A DNA stretch of 45,057 nucleotides from Streptomyces sp. CBMA156 (GTDB taxonomy: Bacteria > Actinomycetota > Actinomycetes > Streptomycetales > Streptomycetaceae), in assembly GCF_014596515.1 (NCBI RefSeq), contig NZ_MSJQ01000375.1, positions 1 through 45,057 on the forward strand, given 5' to 3'. Position numbers and translations under genes: made by a program. Shown here one piece after another: positions 15,832-24,685 of the stretch. The notes beneath the pieces are model-generated. The model was not told the origin of the DNA, ran no database searches, and saw only the letters and a program-made list of their open reading frames with translations. Numbering within the stretch: the stretch's first letter is position 1; each line of letters starts with the position of its first letter.

Positions 15832-16821
15832 GTGCTGCTCGACACCTTCGGACGACAGGCCGTCGACCTCCGGGTCTCCCTCACGGACCGGTGCAATCTG
15901 CGCTGCACCTACTGCATGCCGGAGGAGGGCCTGCAGTGGCTGGCCAAGCCCGACCTGCTGACCGACGAGGAGATCGTCCGGCTGGTCACCGTCGCCGTGC
16001 GCGACCTGGGCGTGCGCGAGGTCCGCTTCACCGGCGGTGAGCCGATGCTGCGCCCGGGACTGGTCGCGATCGTCGCCGCCTGTTCCGAGCTGGAGCCGCG
16101 CCCCGAGCTCTCGCTGACCACCAACGGCATCGGGCTGGCCCGTACCGCGACCGCGCTGCGCGAGGCCGGGCTGGACCGGGTCAACGTCTCGCTGGACACC
16201 CTCGACGCCGAGGTGTTCCACACGCTCACCCGTCGCCGTCGCCACCAGGACGTGCTGGACGGGCTGGCCGCCGCCGAGGCCGCCGGGCTGGCGCCGGTGA
16301 AGCTGAACGCGGTGCTGATGCGCGGGGTCAACGACCACGAGGCGGCCGACCTGCTGGCGTGGTGCCTGGAGCACGGCTACGAGCTGCGCTTCATCGAGCA
16401 GATGCCGCTGGACGCCCAGCACGGCTGGGACCGCTCGTCGATGGTCACCGCGGCGGAGATCCTGGAACTGCTGCGGGCCCGCTTCGCGCTCACCCCGGAG
16501 CCGTCCGCGCGCCGGGGCGCGGCACCCGCCGAGCGCTGGGTGGTGGACGGCGGCCCGGGCCGGGTGGGCGTGATCGCCTCGGTCACCCGCCCGTTCTGCC
16601 GGGCCTGCGACCGCACCCGGCTGACCGCCGACGGCCAGGTGCGCAACTGCCTGTTCGCGACCGGCGAGACCGACCTGCGCACCGCGCTGCGCTCGGGTGC
16701 GGACGACGCCGAGCTGGCCGCGCTGTGGCGGGCGGCGATGTGGGGCAAGAAGGCCGGGGCCGGGATCGACGACCCGGAGTTCCTGCAGCCCGAGCGTCCG
16801 ATGTCCGCGATCGGCGGTTAG
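15832..16821 (+). CDS. moaA: GTP 3',8-cyclase MoaA (molybdenum cofactor biosynthesis)
   Basis: 329 residues. GTG 15832 follows GGGGAAGGA; upstream ATGs at 15766, 15772 and 15790 are less likely since TATGCT at 15771-15776 looks like the -10 box. The radical-SAM cluster CNLRCTYC is near residue 22-29, FTGGEP near 67-72, and the second Fe-S cluster uses FCRACDRTRL plus a later Cys (RNCLF). The C-terminus ends in Gly-Gly, as required in MoaA. It converts GTP with MoaC toward cyclic pyranopterin monophosphate. No other moa gene is adjacent. The 16-base gap to the convergent gene leaves no terminator space. Confidence 0.95.
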   Translation: MLLDTFGRQAVDLRVSLTDRCNLRCTYCMPEEGLQWLAKPDLLTDEEIVRLVTVAVRDLGVREVRFTGGEPMLRPGLVAIVAACSELEPRPELSLTTNGIGLARTATALREAGLDRVNVSLDTLDAEVFHTLTRRRRHQDVLDGLAAAEAAGLAPVKLNAVLMRGVNDHEAADLLAWCLEHGYELRFIEQMPLDAQHGWDRSSMVTAAEILELLRARFALTPEPSARRGAAPAERWVVDGGPGRVGVIASVTRPFCRACDRTRLTADGQVRNCLFATGETDLRTALRSGADDAELAALWRAAMWGKKAGAGIDDPEFLQPERPMSAIGG

Positions 16822-16837
16822 ACGGGCTCCTCGGTGG

Positions 16838-17077
16838 TCAGGCCGGCTCCCCGGTCGCCCCGGCGGCTTCGGGGGTCCAGTCGGCGAAGGCGACGACCTC
16901 CTTGAGGAAGCCGCGCACTCCGAGGAACTGGGACAGGTGCTCGCGGTGTTCGTCGCAGGCGAGCCAGGTCTTGCGGCGGTCGGGGGTGTGCAGCTTGGGG
17001 TTGTTCCACACCAGCACCCAGCCGGCCTCCGCCCGGCAGCCCTTGGCGGAGCAGATCGGCGTCTGCGGGGTGTCCAT
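16838..17077 (-). CDS. Small Cys/His protein, possible zinc ribbon
   Basis: 79 residues. ATG 17077 is preceded on the minus strand by GGAGGAC. It has CSAKGC near the N-terminus and LACDEHREHL about 30 residues later, giving a C-x4-C ... C-x2-H set that could bind zinc. Conserved-looking aromatic text lies between (WVLVWNNPKLHTPDRRKTW). Similar short streptomycete proteins are, as I recall, sometimes misnamed acetone carboxylase; nothing here supports enzymatic activity. It is convergent with moaA. Function unknown, probably cytosolic. Confidence 0.75.
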   Translation of the reverse strand: MDTPQTPICSAKGCRAEAGWVLVWNNPKLHTPDRRKTWLACDEHREHLSQFLGVRGFLKEVVAFADWTPEAAGATGEPA

Positions 17078-17339
17078 CGGGCCGTCCTCCACGATTGGCG
17101 GGTCTCTGCACCGCCAGTCTGCCACGCTCGCTCGGGCCGAAATGATCCGGGCATGGCGACGCCGGGCAGCCACGGGGGGAGCCGCCCGGCGTCGGTCCGT
17201 CGCTCCGACGGGGGATGCGGAGCGCGTACGCAGTATGTCACGCGAAGACCCTCGGATGGGGAGGTCTTGCATGATTAATCTGAGCTTCTTTTGAGCTTTC
17301 GTCGAGCCGGGCAGGGGCGAACCGACCTGAAAAGGACGG

Positions 17340-17732
17340 TCAGTTCACGTCCTGTGAAGGATCGGTGGCAGCGGCCTTTGCCTCTGCTGTACCAGCCGTC
17401 GCAGCGGCCCCACCTCTCCCACCCGTGCCACCGGGGCCGAGCATCAGCGGAGTGTCGAGCGGAATGTCGAAGGTGCTCGGCAGCCCCGGTGCCCGCTCCC
17501 GGCCGGCGTTGGCGATCAGCACCGCGAAGTACGGCAGCAGCACGGCACCCGCCAGCGCGGCGAACGCCAGCACCCGCTGGACGTCCCAGAGCACCACCGC
17601 GAGCAGCACGCAGACCGTACGGGCCAGCATCGAGATGACGTAGCGGCGCTGACGTCCCCGGACGTCCTCGGTGAGGCTGCTGCGCGCTCCCGTGATCCGG
17701 AAGACCTGCCCGTCGTCGGCGCTCTTGCCCAT
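17340..17732 (-). CDS. DUF3099 family membrane protein
   Basis: 130 residues from ATG 17732 (an in-frame GTG at 17756 is possible; TAGGA precedes 17732). The N-terminus FRITGARSSLTEDVRGRQRR is the typical DUF3099 leader, followed by two transmembrane helices at about 35-55 and 57-80 (YVISMLARTVCVLLAVVLW and VLAFAALAGAVLLPYFAVLI). A soluble tail contains FDIPLDTPLMLGP and then a Gly/Ala-rich end. It is a widespread actinobacterial family without known function. Convergent upstream neighbours are absent; the 17078-17339 gap holds only a hairpin (17157-17194). Confidence 0.82.
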   Translation of the reverse strand: MGKSADDGQVFRITGARSSLTEDVRGRQRRYVISMLARTVCVLLAVVLWDVQRVLAFAALAGAVLLPYFAVLIANAGRERAPGLPSTFDIPLDTPLMLGPGGTGGRGGAAATAGTAEAKAAATDPSQDVN

Positions 17733-17847
17733 TGTCCTACCGCCCTCGTCGCGCACCCGCGCGCCTGGCCGCGCGGCCTCCTCACGGTACGCCCGGACAC
17801 GGGCGGCGACGAGACCGGGTGGGCCGGGCGCACCCGGTCGGGTACGA

Positions 17848-17881
17848 GAAGGGCCTGCCCGGCGGAGCGGACAGGCCCTTC
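17848..17881 (-). terminator. Terminator hairpin downstream of kptA
   Basis: GAAGGGCCTG (17848-17857) pairs with CAGGCCCTTC (17872-17881), with further GC pairs inside. On the minus strand it is 40 bases after the kptA stop codon. Confidence 0.7.
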
Positions 17882-17920
17882 GGCGGCGAATGGCGAACGG
17901 TGGTGCGATGCTGCGGCGGA

Positions 17921-18472
17921 CTACGAGCGGCGCGAGAGGTACTGCGGGGGCACGGCGTCGGTGAGCCAGACGCCGTTCTCGCTGAGCCGGAACTCGTGGC
18001 CGGTCGCCGTCATCGCCGCCGCGTTCACGGTCAGCACCACCGGACGGCCGTGCCTGGCGCCGACCCCGGTCGCCGTCTCGGTGTCCGCCGAGAGGTGGAC
18101 GTCCTGGCGGGCCATCGGGCGCAGGCCCTCGCGGAAGATCGCCGCCAGGTGACGGTCCGCGGTGCCGTGGTAGAGCACCGGCGGCGGTACGGCGGCGGCC
18201 AGACCGAGGTCGACCGTCACCGTGTGGCCCTGGTTGGCGCGGATCGAGAGACCGTCCGGCGAGTAGCCGAAGCGGCGCTTGTTGTTGGTCGCCACGACGT
18301 GGTCCAGCTCGGCCCGGGTGAGCGGCCTGCCTCGTGCGGCGATTGCGGCGAGCAGTTCGTCGACCCTGACCCAGCCGGCCTCGTCCAGCGTGACCCCCAC
18401 CAGCCCGGGCTCGTGCCGCAGGATGCGCGACAGCATCTTGCTCGATCTGACCAGGCGCTTCTCGTCCATCAT
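17921..18472 (-). CDS. kptA: RNA 2'-phosphotransferase KptA/Tpt1 family
   Basis: 183 residues, starting at ATG 18472 (or the next ATG at 18469). The N-lobe begins MDEKRLVRSSKMLSRILRH with the Arg/His of LRH. RANQGH (about 78-83), YHGTADRHLAAIFREGL (about 101-117) and HLSADTETATGVGARHG (about 126-142) match the conserved core of Tpt1 enzymes, which remove an internal 2'-phosphate from RNA using NAD+. In eukaryotes the substrate is spliced tRNA. Bacteria lack that splicing path, so the bacterial role is open; RNA repair or nucleotide capping have been proposed. It stands alone between DUF3099 and tldE. Confidence 0.9.
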   Translation of the reverse strand: MMDEKRLVRSSKMLSRILRHEPGLVGVTLDEAGWVRVDELLAAIAARGRPLTRAELDHVVATNNKRRFGYSPDGLSIRANQGHTVTVDLGLAAAVPPPVLYHGTADRHLAAIFREGLRPMARQDVHLSADTETATGVGARHGRPVVLTVNAAAMTATGHEFRLSENGVWLTDAVPPQYLSRRS

Positions 18473-18501
18473 GTCTCTCGTATCCCCCCGATGGTCAGTG
18501 G

Positions 18502-19899
18502 CTAAGAGGCCTGGCTGACCGAACTCATGTTGAAGTCCGTGACACGCACGGGTGGCATCGCGGTGCGGGTGAACCAGTCGTTCCACTCGCGGGGCAGGCA
18601 GCGCTCGGTGCGGCCCACCTCGGTGATCCGGTTCAGCAGGTCCACCGGGGACTCGTTGAACCGGAAGTTGTTGACCTCGCCGACGACCTCGCCGTTCTCC
18701 ACCAGGTAGACGCCGTCCCGGGTGAGGCCGGTGAGCAGCAGCGTCGCCGGGTCCACCTCGCGGATGTACCAGAGGCAGGTGAGCAGCAGACCGCGCTCGG
18801 TGCGGGCGACCATCTCGTCCAGGGTCGGCGCCGACTCCTGGTCGGCCGTCTCCAGCACGAGGTTGTCGATCGCCGGGCGCAGCGGCAGGCCGGTGAGGCC
18901 GGCCGTGTGGCGGCTGGTGATCAGGTCGTTCAGCACGCCCTCGCGGATCCACTCGGTGGCGGCGACCGGCCGGCCGTTGTCGAAGACCGAGCAGTCCCCG
19001 CCGGTGGAGTGGGTGAGCACGAACGGCGCGGCCTCCAGGCCGGGCTCGTGCGGGTCGGAACGCAGCGTCAGCGGCAGGCCGCCGAGCTTGTCGCCGAGCC
19101 GGGTGCCGCCGCCGGGCTTGGCGAAGACCGTCCGTCCCTCCTGGGCGTCCCGGCCGCCGGAGGACCAGTTGAGGACGATCATCAGGTCGGCGACGGCCGA
19201 TGGCGGCAGCAGCGCCTCGTACCGTCCGGCCGGCAGGTCCACCTTGCGGGCGCCCCAGCCGAGCCGCTTGGTCAGCTCGGTGTGCAGGGCGGCGACGTCG
19301 ATGTCGGCGAAGTCCCTGGTCGCGGCGCCCACCCAGGCCGAGCCGGACAGGTCGGCGGTCTTGGCGTTGATCTCGACCGTGCCGGTGGGCTGGTCGTGGC
19401 GCAGCCGCAGGCCGGTGGAGCTGCCCAGGTAGCTGGAGGTCACCTCGTGCCTGGCGAAGCCGTACAGCAGCTCGCCCTGCGCGGCGGCACGGGCGAAGGC
19501 CTCGCCGAGGGCCGGGCCGAAGGCGTCGAACACCTCGACGGAGGTCAGCGCGGGCGGCTCGGTGAAGCCCGGGGAGGCGGGGCGGTCGGCGATCAGCGGC
19601 TGGGCGTCCTCGGCCGGGCCGGCCGCGCGGGCGGCCTCCTCGGCGGCCCGCACCAGGTCCTCCACCTCCTCCGCGGTGACGGCCTCGCGGGAGACCACGC
19701 CGGCGGCGGTGCCCTCGGCGCCGGCCACGGTGGCGATCACGGTGAGGCGGCGGCCGCGGGTGACGCCGTTGGTGGTCAGCGCGTTGCCCGCCCAGCGCAG
19801 GTTGGCGGTGGACTCCTCGTCGGCGATCACCACGCAGCCGTCGGCGCGGGAGAGGCCGAGCGCCAGCTCGACGAGTTCGTGGGGCTGCATCGCGGTCAT
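18502..19899 (-). CDS. TldE/PmbA family metallopeptidase-like subunit
   Basis: 465 residues. ATG 19899 shares a base with the tldD stop (TGATG), so it is coupled to the upstream gene. It has the PmbA/TldD fold: an N-terminal domain (ELALGLSRADGCVVIADEES), central LNWSSGGRDAQEGRTVF and the C-terminal GLLLTCLWYIREVDPATLLL and VGEVNNFRFNESPVDLLNRI. It lacks the HExxxH zinc motif, as TldE subunits do. With TldD it forms a heterodimeric protease known to degrade unfolded peptides and to trim modified peptide antibiotics such as microcin B17. The native target here is unknown. Confidence 0.88.
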   Translation of the reverse strand: MTAMQPHELVELALGLSRADGCVVIADEESTANLRWAGNALTTNGVTRGRRLTVIATVAGAEGTAAGVVSREAVTAEEVEDLVRAAEEAARAAGPAEDAQPLIADRPASPGFTEPPALTSVEVFDAFGPALGEAFARAAAQGELLYGFARHEVTSSYLGSSTGLRLRHDQPTGTVEINAKTADLSGSAWVGAATRDFADIDVAALHTELTKRLGWGARKVDLPAGRYEALLPPSAVADLMIVLNWSSGGRDAQEGRTVFAKPGGGTRLGDKLGGLPLTLRSDPHEPGLEAAPFVLTHSTGGDCSVFDNGRPVAATEWIREGVLNDLITSRHTAGLTGLPLRPAIDNLVLETADQESAPTLDEMVARTERGLLLTCLWYIREVDPATLLLTGLTRDGVYLVENGEVVGEVNNFRFNESPVDLLNRITEVGRTERCLPREWNDWFTRTAMPPVRVTDFNMSSVSQAS

Positions 19900-21515
19900 C
19901 AGTGACCCGCCTCCTGCTGGGTGTTGAGCACGTTGACGTTGCGGAACAGCGCCGACGGGCAGCCGTGGCTGACCGCCGCGATCTGGCCGGGCTGCGCCTT
20001 GCCGCAGTTGAAGGCGCCGCCGAGCAGGTAGGTCTGCGGGCCGCCGACGGCCGCCATCGAGCCCCAGAAGTCGGTGGTGGTGGCCTGGTAGGCGAAGTCC
20101 TTGACCTGCCCGGCGAGTTCGCCGTCCTTGATGGCGTAGGCGCGCTGGCCGGTGAACTGGAAGTTGTAGCGCTGCATGTCGATCGACCAGGAGCGGTCGC
20201 CGACGATGTAGAGGCCGTTCTCGACTTGGGTGAACAGGCCCTCGGTGTCCGGGCCGTCGGCGGCGGGCCGGAGCGAGACGTTGGCCATCCGCTGCACCGG
20301 GACGTGCGCGGGGGAGTCCGCGAAGGCGCAGCCGTTGGAGCGCTCGAAGCCCTTCAGCCCGGCCATGCCGCGGTCGAGCTGGTAGCCGACCAGGACGCCG
20401 TCCTTGACCAGGTCCCAGGACTGGGTGGCCACGCCCTCGTCGTCGTAGCCGATGGTGGACAGGCCGTGCTCGGCGGTGCGGTCGCCGGTGACGTGCATCA
20501 GCTCGGAGCCGTACCGGAGCGAGCCGAGCCGGTCGAAGGTGGCGAAGGAGGTGCCGGCGTAGGCGGCCTCGTAGCCGAGCGCGCGGTCCAGCTCGGTGGC
20601 GTGGCCGATCGACTCGTGGATGGTCAGCCAGAGGTTCGTCGGGTCGATGACCAGGTCGTAGCGGCCCGCCTCGACGCTCGGGGCCTTCATCTTCTCGGCC
20701 AGCAGGACGGGCAGTTCGGCGAGCTCGGCGTCCCAGTCCCAGCCGGTGCCGGTGAGGTACTCGTATCCGCGGCCGGCCGGCGGGGCCAGGGTCTGCATCG
20801 AGTCGAAGGCGCCGGTGCGCTCGTCGACCGAGGTGGCCTCCAGGTCGGAGTGGACCCGGATCCGCTGCTGGGTGGTCACGGTGCCCGCGGTGTCCGCGTA
20901 GAACTTGTTCTCCTGGACGGTCCGCAGCGCCGCCTGGACGTGCGAGACGCCGTCGGCTGCCAGCAGCCGCGAACTGCGCTCGGCGAGCAGCGTGGTCTTC
21001 TCGGCGTCCGGCACCTCGAAGGGGTTGACCTCGTACGCGGAGACCCAGGTGACGTCCCGGTACACGGGCTCGTCGGCCAGTTCGACCCGCTCGGTGGAAC
21101 CGGCCGCCCGGCTGATCCCGCCGGAGAGCCGGGCCACCGCGACGGCCTGCTCGGCGACCCGGGCCGCCGCGGCGGGGGTGAGGTCCACGCCGGCGGCGAA
21201 GCCCCAGGCGCCGTCCAGCACCACCCGGACGGCGAAACCGAGCTGCACGCTGTCGGAGGTGCCGGCCGGACGCGCGTCGCGCAGCCGCCAAGAGGCGCTG
21301 CGGATCCGCTCCAGGCGGAAGTCGGCGTGGCTCGCGCCCAGTTCGCGGGCCCGGGTCAGAGCGGCGTCGGCGAGGGAGCGCAGCGGCAGGGCGAGGAACA
21401 GCGGGTCGACGGCGCGCCCGTGCGGGGCGCCGGAGCGATCGGCCGGAGGGATCGGAGGCAATCGGGCTCCCAGGTCGCGGAGGGTGGCGGTGCGGCGCCA
21501 CAGGGGCGCCCGCAT
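19899..21515 (-). CDS. tldD: TldD family metalloprotease (catalytic subunit)
   Basis: 538 residues from ATG 21515; GACGGGA lies upstream. The zinc site HESIGHATELDRALGYE (HExxxH) is at about residue 295-311, followed by GLSTIGYDDEGV and a C-terminal MANVSLRPAADGPDTEGLF and LLGGAFNCGKAQPGQIAAVS. The first 40-45 residues (Arg/Pro-rich before FLALPLRSLADAAL) extend beyond the usual TldD start; no in-frame ATG/GTG is visible nearer the conserved part, so the extension may be real. TldD cuts, TldE stabilises. Cytosolic. Confidence 0.88.
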   Translation of the reverse strand: MRAPLWRRTATLRDLGARLPPIPPADRSGAPHGRAVDPLFLALPLRSLADAALTRARELGASHADFRLERIRSASWRLRDARPAGTSDSVQLGFAVRVVLDGAWGFAAGVDLTPAAAARVAEQAVAVARLSGGISRAAGSTERVELADEPVYRDVTWVSAYEVNPFEVPDAEKTTLLAERSSRLLAADGVSHVQAALRTVQENKFYADTAGTVTTQQRIRVHSDLEATSVDERTGAFDSMQTLAPPAGRGYEYLTGTGWDWDAELAELPVLLAEKMKAPSVEAGRYDLVIDPTNLWLTIHESIGHATELDRALGYEAAYAGTSFATFDRLGSLRYGSELMHVTGDRTAEHGLSTIGYDDEGVATQSWDLVKDGVLVGYQLDRGMAGLKGFERSNGCAFADSPAHVPVQRMANVSLRPAADGPDTEGLFTQVENGLYIVGDRSWSIDMQRYNFQFTGQRAYAIKDGELAGQVKDFAYQATTTDFWGSMAAVGGPQTYLLGGAFNCGKAQPGQIAAVSHGCPSALFRNVNVLNTQQEAGH

Positions 21516-21712
21516 CGCATCATTTCCCGTCCAGCGGGTTTCCGGCCAGCGCATTTCGACCGGTGCGCTGCGGTTTCGGCCAGTACGGTCCGTTTACGGA
21601 GCTCGTTGTCCCGGCGGTCCCCGGTGCGCCGTCGGTCGCGGCTGTGCCGACGGACCCCGCTGCCGCCCCGCTGCCTCGGGGCGCAGGTGAGTGGGCGAGC
21701 CGGTGCGGGCCG

Positions 21713-22858
21713 TCAGCCGACGGTCTCCCACCAGCCGTCCGGCTCCGGCGGGTTGTCGACGTCCACCCGCTCGCCGGGGCGCGGCACGGTCAGCGGGACG
21801 GCCTGCTCCTTGGCCGCCTTGACGAGCCGCTCGATCGGCTCGGCCCACGGGTGCAGGCCCAGGTTGAAGGTGCACCAGTGGACGGGCACCAGCAGGCCGG
21901 CCGACAGGTCCCGGTGGGCGAGGACGGCGTCCTCGGGGGTCATGTGGATGTCCGCCCAGGCCGCGTCGTAGGCGCCGATCTGGACCAGCGCGGCGTCGAA
22001 CGGCCCGTGCTGCTCGCCGATCCGGGCGTAGCCCTCGAAGTACCCGGAGTCGCCGGTGTAGAAGACCCTGCGGCTCGGACCGGCGACCACCCAGGAGCCC
22101 CACAGGGTGGTGTTGCGGGTCAGGCCGCGGCCGGAGAAGTGGTGCGCCGCGGTCAGGGTGAGCACCAGGTCGCCCAGGGTGCAGGTCTCGTCCCAGTCCA
22201 GCTCGATGATCCGGTGCTCGGGGACGCCCCAGCGGCGCAGGTGGGCGCCGATGCCGAGCGGCACCGCGAAGGGCGCGGACTGGCTGCGCACCAGGCGCTT
22301 GACCGTCGCCATGTCCAGGTGGTCGTAGTGGTCGTGCGAGATCAGCACCGCGTCGACCTGCGGCAGCTCCTCCAGTTCCACCGGCACCGGGTGCAGCCGC
22401 TTGGGGCCGACGAGCGCGGCGGGGGAGCAGCGGTCGCTCCAGATCGGGTCGAGCAGCACCCGGAAGCCCTCGATCTCCACCAGCGCCGAGGCGTGCCCGT
22501 ACCAGGTGACCTCCACACCCTCGGCGGCCGGCCCGGGCGGGGTGGCGGGGCGGACCGTCGGCACCGGGTGGGCGGGGACGCGGCCCTCGCGCTCGAAGAG
22601 CATCCGGCGGGCGGTGGCGCCGTCGAAGCCCGGGGCGCCGGCGGTGCGGGCGAGCGTGGAGGGCGCGTTGTGGAAGACGCCGTCGCGGTACTGCGGGGAG
22701 TTGCGGACCCGCTCCTCGCGCTCGCCGTCCGGCCGCCGGCCGAACGCCGCCGGCAGGTCGCGCAGGGCCCAGGCGGTCGCGCCCAGGCCGGCCGCCAGGG
22801 CGGTGAGGGCCAGCAGTCGTCCGCGTCGGTGGGTGCTCCCGGGCCGTGCCATGGTCAT
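21713..22858 (-). CDS. MBL-fold metallo-hydrolase (UlaG/NAPE-PLD-like), membrane-anchored
   Basis: 381 residues from ATG 22858 (GAAGG lies before it; ATG 22852 is the alternative). The N-terminal hydrophobic segment (about 13-30, LLALTALAAGLGATAWAL) after MTMARPGSTHRRGR looks like a signal anchor. The beta-lactamase-like domain has VTWYGHASALVEI, the zinc motif SHDHYDHLD (HxHxDH), TAAHHFSGRG, FYTGDSGYF and VPVHWCTFNLGLHPW. This is the subgroup including N-acyl-phosphatidylethanolamine phospholipase D and UlaG. The substrate is probably a phosphodiester or lactone at the envelope, but not determined. It is divergent from fabG. Confidence 0.82.
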   Translation of the reverse strand: MTMARPGSTHRRGRLLALTALAAGLGATAWALRDLPAAFGRRPDGEREERVRNSPQYRDGVFHNAPSTLARTAGAPGFDGATARRMLFEREGRVPAHPVPTVRPATPPGPAAEGVEVTWYGHASALVEIEGFRVLLDPIWSDRCSPAALVGPKRLHPVPVELEELPQVDAVLISHDHYDHLDMATVKRLVRSQSAPFAVPLGIGAHLRRWGVPEHRIIELDWDETCTLGDLVLTLTAAHHFSGRGLTRNTTLWGSWVVAGPSRRVFYTGDSGYFEGYARIGEQHGPFDAALVQIGAYDAAWADIHMTPEDAVLAHRDLSAGLLVPVHWCTFNLGLHPWAEPIERLVKAAKEQAVPLTVPRPGERVDVDNPPEPDGWWETVG

Positions 22859-23170
22859 CCGCTCTGCCTTCGTCACTCGCCGGGATGGTCGGGGATCGGC
22901 ACGGCCCGTCCCGGGGCGGCCCGCACCACGGGGGCAACGGGTGCGCCCGCCCGTGTTGTTCCCGTACAGTCGCTCGGATCCGGGCGGCGCCCGGGCCTGG
23001 GCGATGTCCGCGGCCGGGACGGCTGGGGCGGGCACGGATTGTCGGATTGCGACAGATCCTTCGGGGTGGCGCTGTGGGAGCCCGATGCGCCGCCGCCGCC
23101 GACCGCCCGATAGCGTCACACTGCGTACGCATTCTGACGTACGTGTTCACACACGGAGAGAGGTGGATCG
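22859..23170. promoter_or_regulatory. Divergent region with fabG promoter and paired CGTACG motifs
   Basis: 312 bases without a gene. TAGCGT at 23111-23116 is a plausible -10 box for fabG. Just downstream CGTACG occurs twice, at 23124-23129 and 23138-23143 (the second inside ACGTACGT), 14 bases apart, a spacing that could suit a dimeric regulator in the 5' leader. TACAGT at 22965-22970 is another possible -10. Confidence 0.4.
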
Positions 23171-23890
23171 TTGAGCCGCTCGGTTCTCGTCACCGGAGGA
23201 AACCGGGGCATCGGCCTCGCGATCGCCCAGGCCTTCGCCGAAGCGGGCGACAAGGTGGCCATCACCAGCCGCTCGGGTGAGGTGCCCGAGGCGCTGGCCA
23301 AGTACGACGTCCTCGCGGTGCGCTGCGACATCACGGACGCCGGGCAGGTCGACGCCGCCTTCACCGAGATCGAGCAGAAGCACGGCGCGGTCGAGGTGCT
23401 GGTCGCCAACGCGGGCATCACCCACGACACCCTGCTGCTGCGCATGTCCGAGGAGGACTTCACCTCCGTCCTGGACACCAACCTGACCGGTACCTTCCGG
23501 GTGGTCAAGCGCGCGTCCAAGCTGATGATGCGTGCCAAGAAGGGCCGTGTCGTGCTGATCTCGTCCGTGGTGGGCCTGTCCGGCTCCCCGGGCCAGGCCA
23601 ACTACGCCGCCTCCAAGGCCGGCCTGGTGGGCTTCGCCCGGTCGCTGGCGCGCGAACTCGGCCCGCGCAACATCACCGTCAACGTGGTCGCGCCCGGCTT
23701 CGTCGACACCGACATGACCGCCGTGCTCAGCGACGAGCGCCGCGCGGAGATCGTCTCGGGCGTGCCGCTGGGCCGCTACGCGGCGCCCGCCGAGGTCGCG
23801 TCCACCGTGCGGTTCCTCGGGTCGGACGAGGCCGCGTACATCACCGGAGCCGTCATTCCCGTCGACGGCGGATTGGGCATGGGTCACTGA
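23171..23890 (+). CDS. fabG: 3-oxoacyl-ACP reductase FabG
   Basis: 239 residues. TTG 23171 is the start: GAGAGGTGG lies directly upstream and the product begins (M)SRSVLVTGGNRGIG. It is an SDR with complete motifs: TGGNRGIG, NAG (VANAGI), Ser in ISSVVGL, YAASKAG and a C-terminal VIPVDGGLGMGH. It reduces 3-oxoacyl-ACP with NADPH in type II fatty-acid synthesis. It sits two bases before fabI, the mabA-inhA type operon of actinobacteria. A TTG start may keep expression moderate. Confidence 0.92.
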   Translation: MSRSVLVTGGNRGIGLAIAQAFAEAGDKVAITSRSGEVPEALAKYDVLAVRCDITDAGQVDAAFTEIEQKHGAVEVLVANAGITHDTLLLRMSEEDFTSVLDTNLTGTFRVVKRASKLMMRAKKGRVVLISSVVGLSGSPGQANYAASKAGLVGFARSLARELGPRNITVNVVAPGFVDTDMTAVLSDERRAEIVSGVPLGRYAAPAEVASTVRFLGSDEAAYITGAVIPVDGGLGMGH

Positions 23891-23892
23891 TC

Positions 23893-24660
23893 ATGAGTGG
23901 AATCCTCGAAGGCAAGCGGATCCTGATCACCGGCGTGCTGATGGAGTCCTCCATCGCGTTCCACACCGCCAAGCTCGCGCAGGAGCAGGGCGCGGAGATC
24001 ATCCTCACCGCCTTCCCGCGCCCGAGCCTGACCGAGCGGATCGCCAGGAAGCTGCCGCACCCGGTCAAGGTGCTGGAGCTGGACGTCTCCAACCCCGAGC
24101 AGCTGGCCGGCATCGCCGACCAGGTCCGCGAGCACCTGCCGACCCTGGACGGCATCGTCCACTCGATCGGCTTCGCGCCGCAGGACGCGCTGGGCGGCAA
24201 CTTCCTGGACACCCCGTGGGAGTCCGTGGCCACCGCGATGCACGTCTCGGCGTACTCGCTGAAGTCGCTGACCACGGCGCTGCTGCCGCTGATGCAGGAC
24301 GGCGGTTCGGTGGTCGGCCTGACCTTCGACGCGCAGTTCGCCTGGCCGCAGTACGACTGGATGGGCCCGGCCAAGGCCGCCCTGGAGTCGACCAACCGCT
24401 ACCTGGCGCGCTACCTGGGCGAGCGGAACATCCGCTGCAACCTGGTCTCGGCCGGTCCGATCGGCTCGATGGCCGCCAAGTCCATCCCGGGCTTCGGCGA
24501 CCTGGCGGACACCTGGAACCAGCGCTCCCCGCTGAAGTGGGACCTGAGCGACCCGGAGCCGGCCGGCCGCGGCATCGTCGCGCTGCTGTCGGACTGGTTC
24601 CCGAAGACCACCGGTGAGATCGTCCACGTCGACGGCGGTCTGCACGCCATCGGCGCCTGA
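23893..24660 (+). CDS. fabI: Enoyl-ACP reductase FabI (InhA-like)
   Basis: 255 residues. ATG 23893, two bases after the fabG stop. Motifs: LITGVLMESSIAFHTAKLAQ (atypical FabI nucleotide motif), HSIGFAPQ, FDAQFAWPQYDWMGPAKAAL with catalytic Tyr-x6-Lys, SAGPIGSMAAKSIPGF and VHVDGGLHAIGA. It performs the last, NADH-dependent reduction of each fatty-acid elongation cycle and belongs to the InhA group targeted by isoniazid/triclosan in relatives. It is closed by a strong terminator. Confidence 0.94.
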   Translation: MSGILEGKRILITGVLMESSIAFHTAKLAQEQGAEIILTAFPRPSLTERIARKLPHPVKVLELDVSNPEQLAGIADQVREHLPTLDGIVHSIGFAPQDALGGNFLDTPWESVATAMHVSAYSLKSLTTALLPLMQDGGSVVGLTFDAQFAWPQYDWMGPAKAALESTNRYLARYLGERNIRCNLVSAGPIGSMAAKSIPGFGDLADTWNQRSPLKWDLSDPEPAGRGIVALLSDWFPKTTGEIVHVDGGLHAIGA

Positions 24661-24685
24661 CACCCCGCCCGTACTGCCGGCCGTA

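Noticed and set aside
17157..17194. 11-base-pair hairpin in the gap between two minus-strand genes
   Set aside because: Far from stop codons and without a U-run; could be any structured GC-rich spacer, so not called a terminator or RNA.
17271..17294. Seven-codon ORF MINLSFF preceded by GGGGAGG on the plus strand
   Set aside because: No plus-strand gene follows; it ends in a region converging on the DUF3099 gene. Probably chance in an AT-richer patch.
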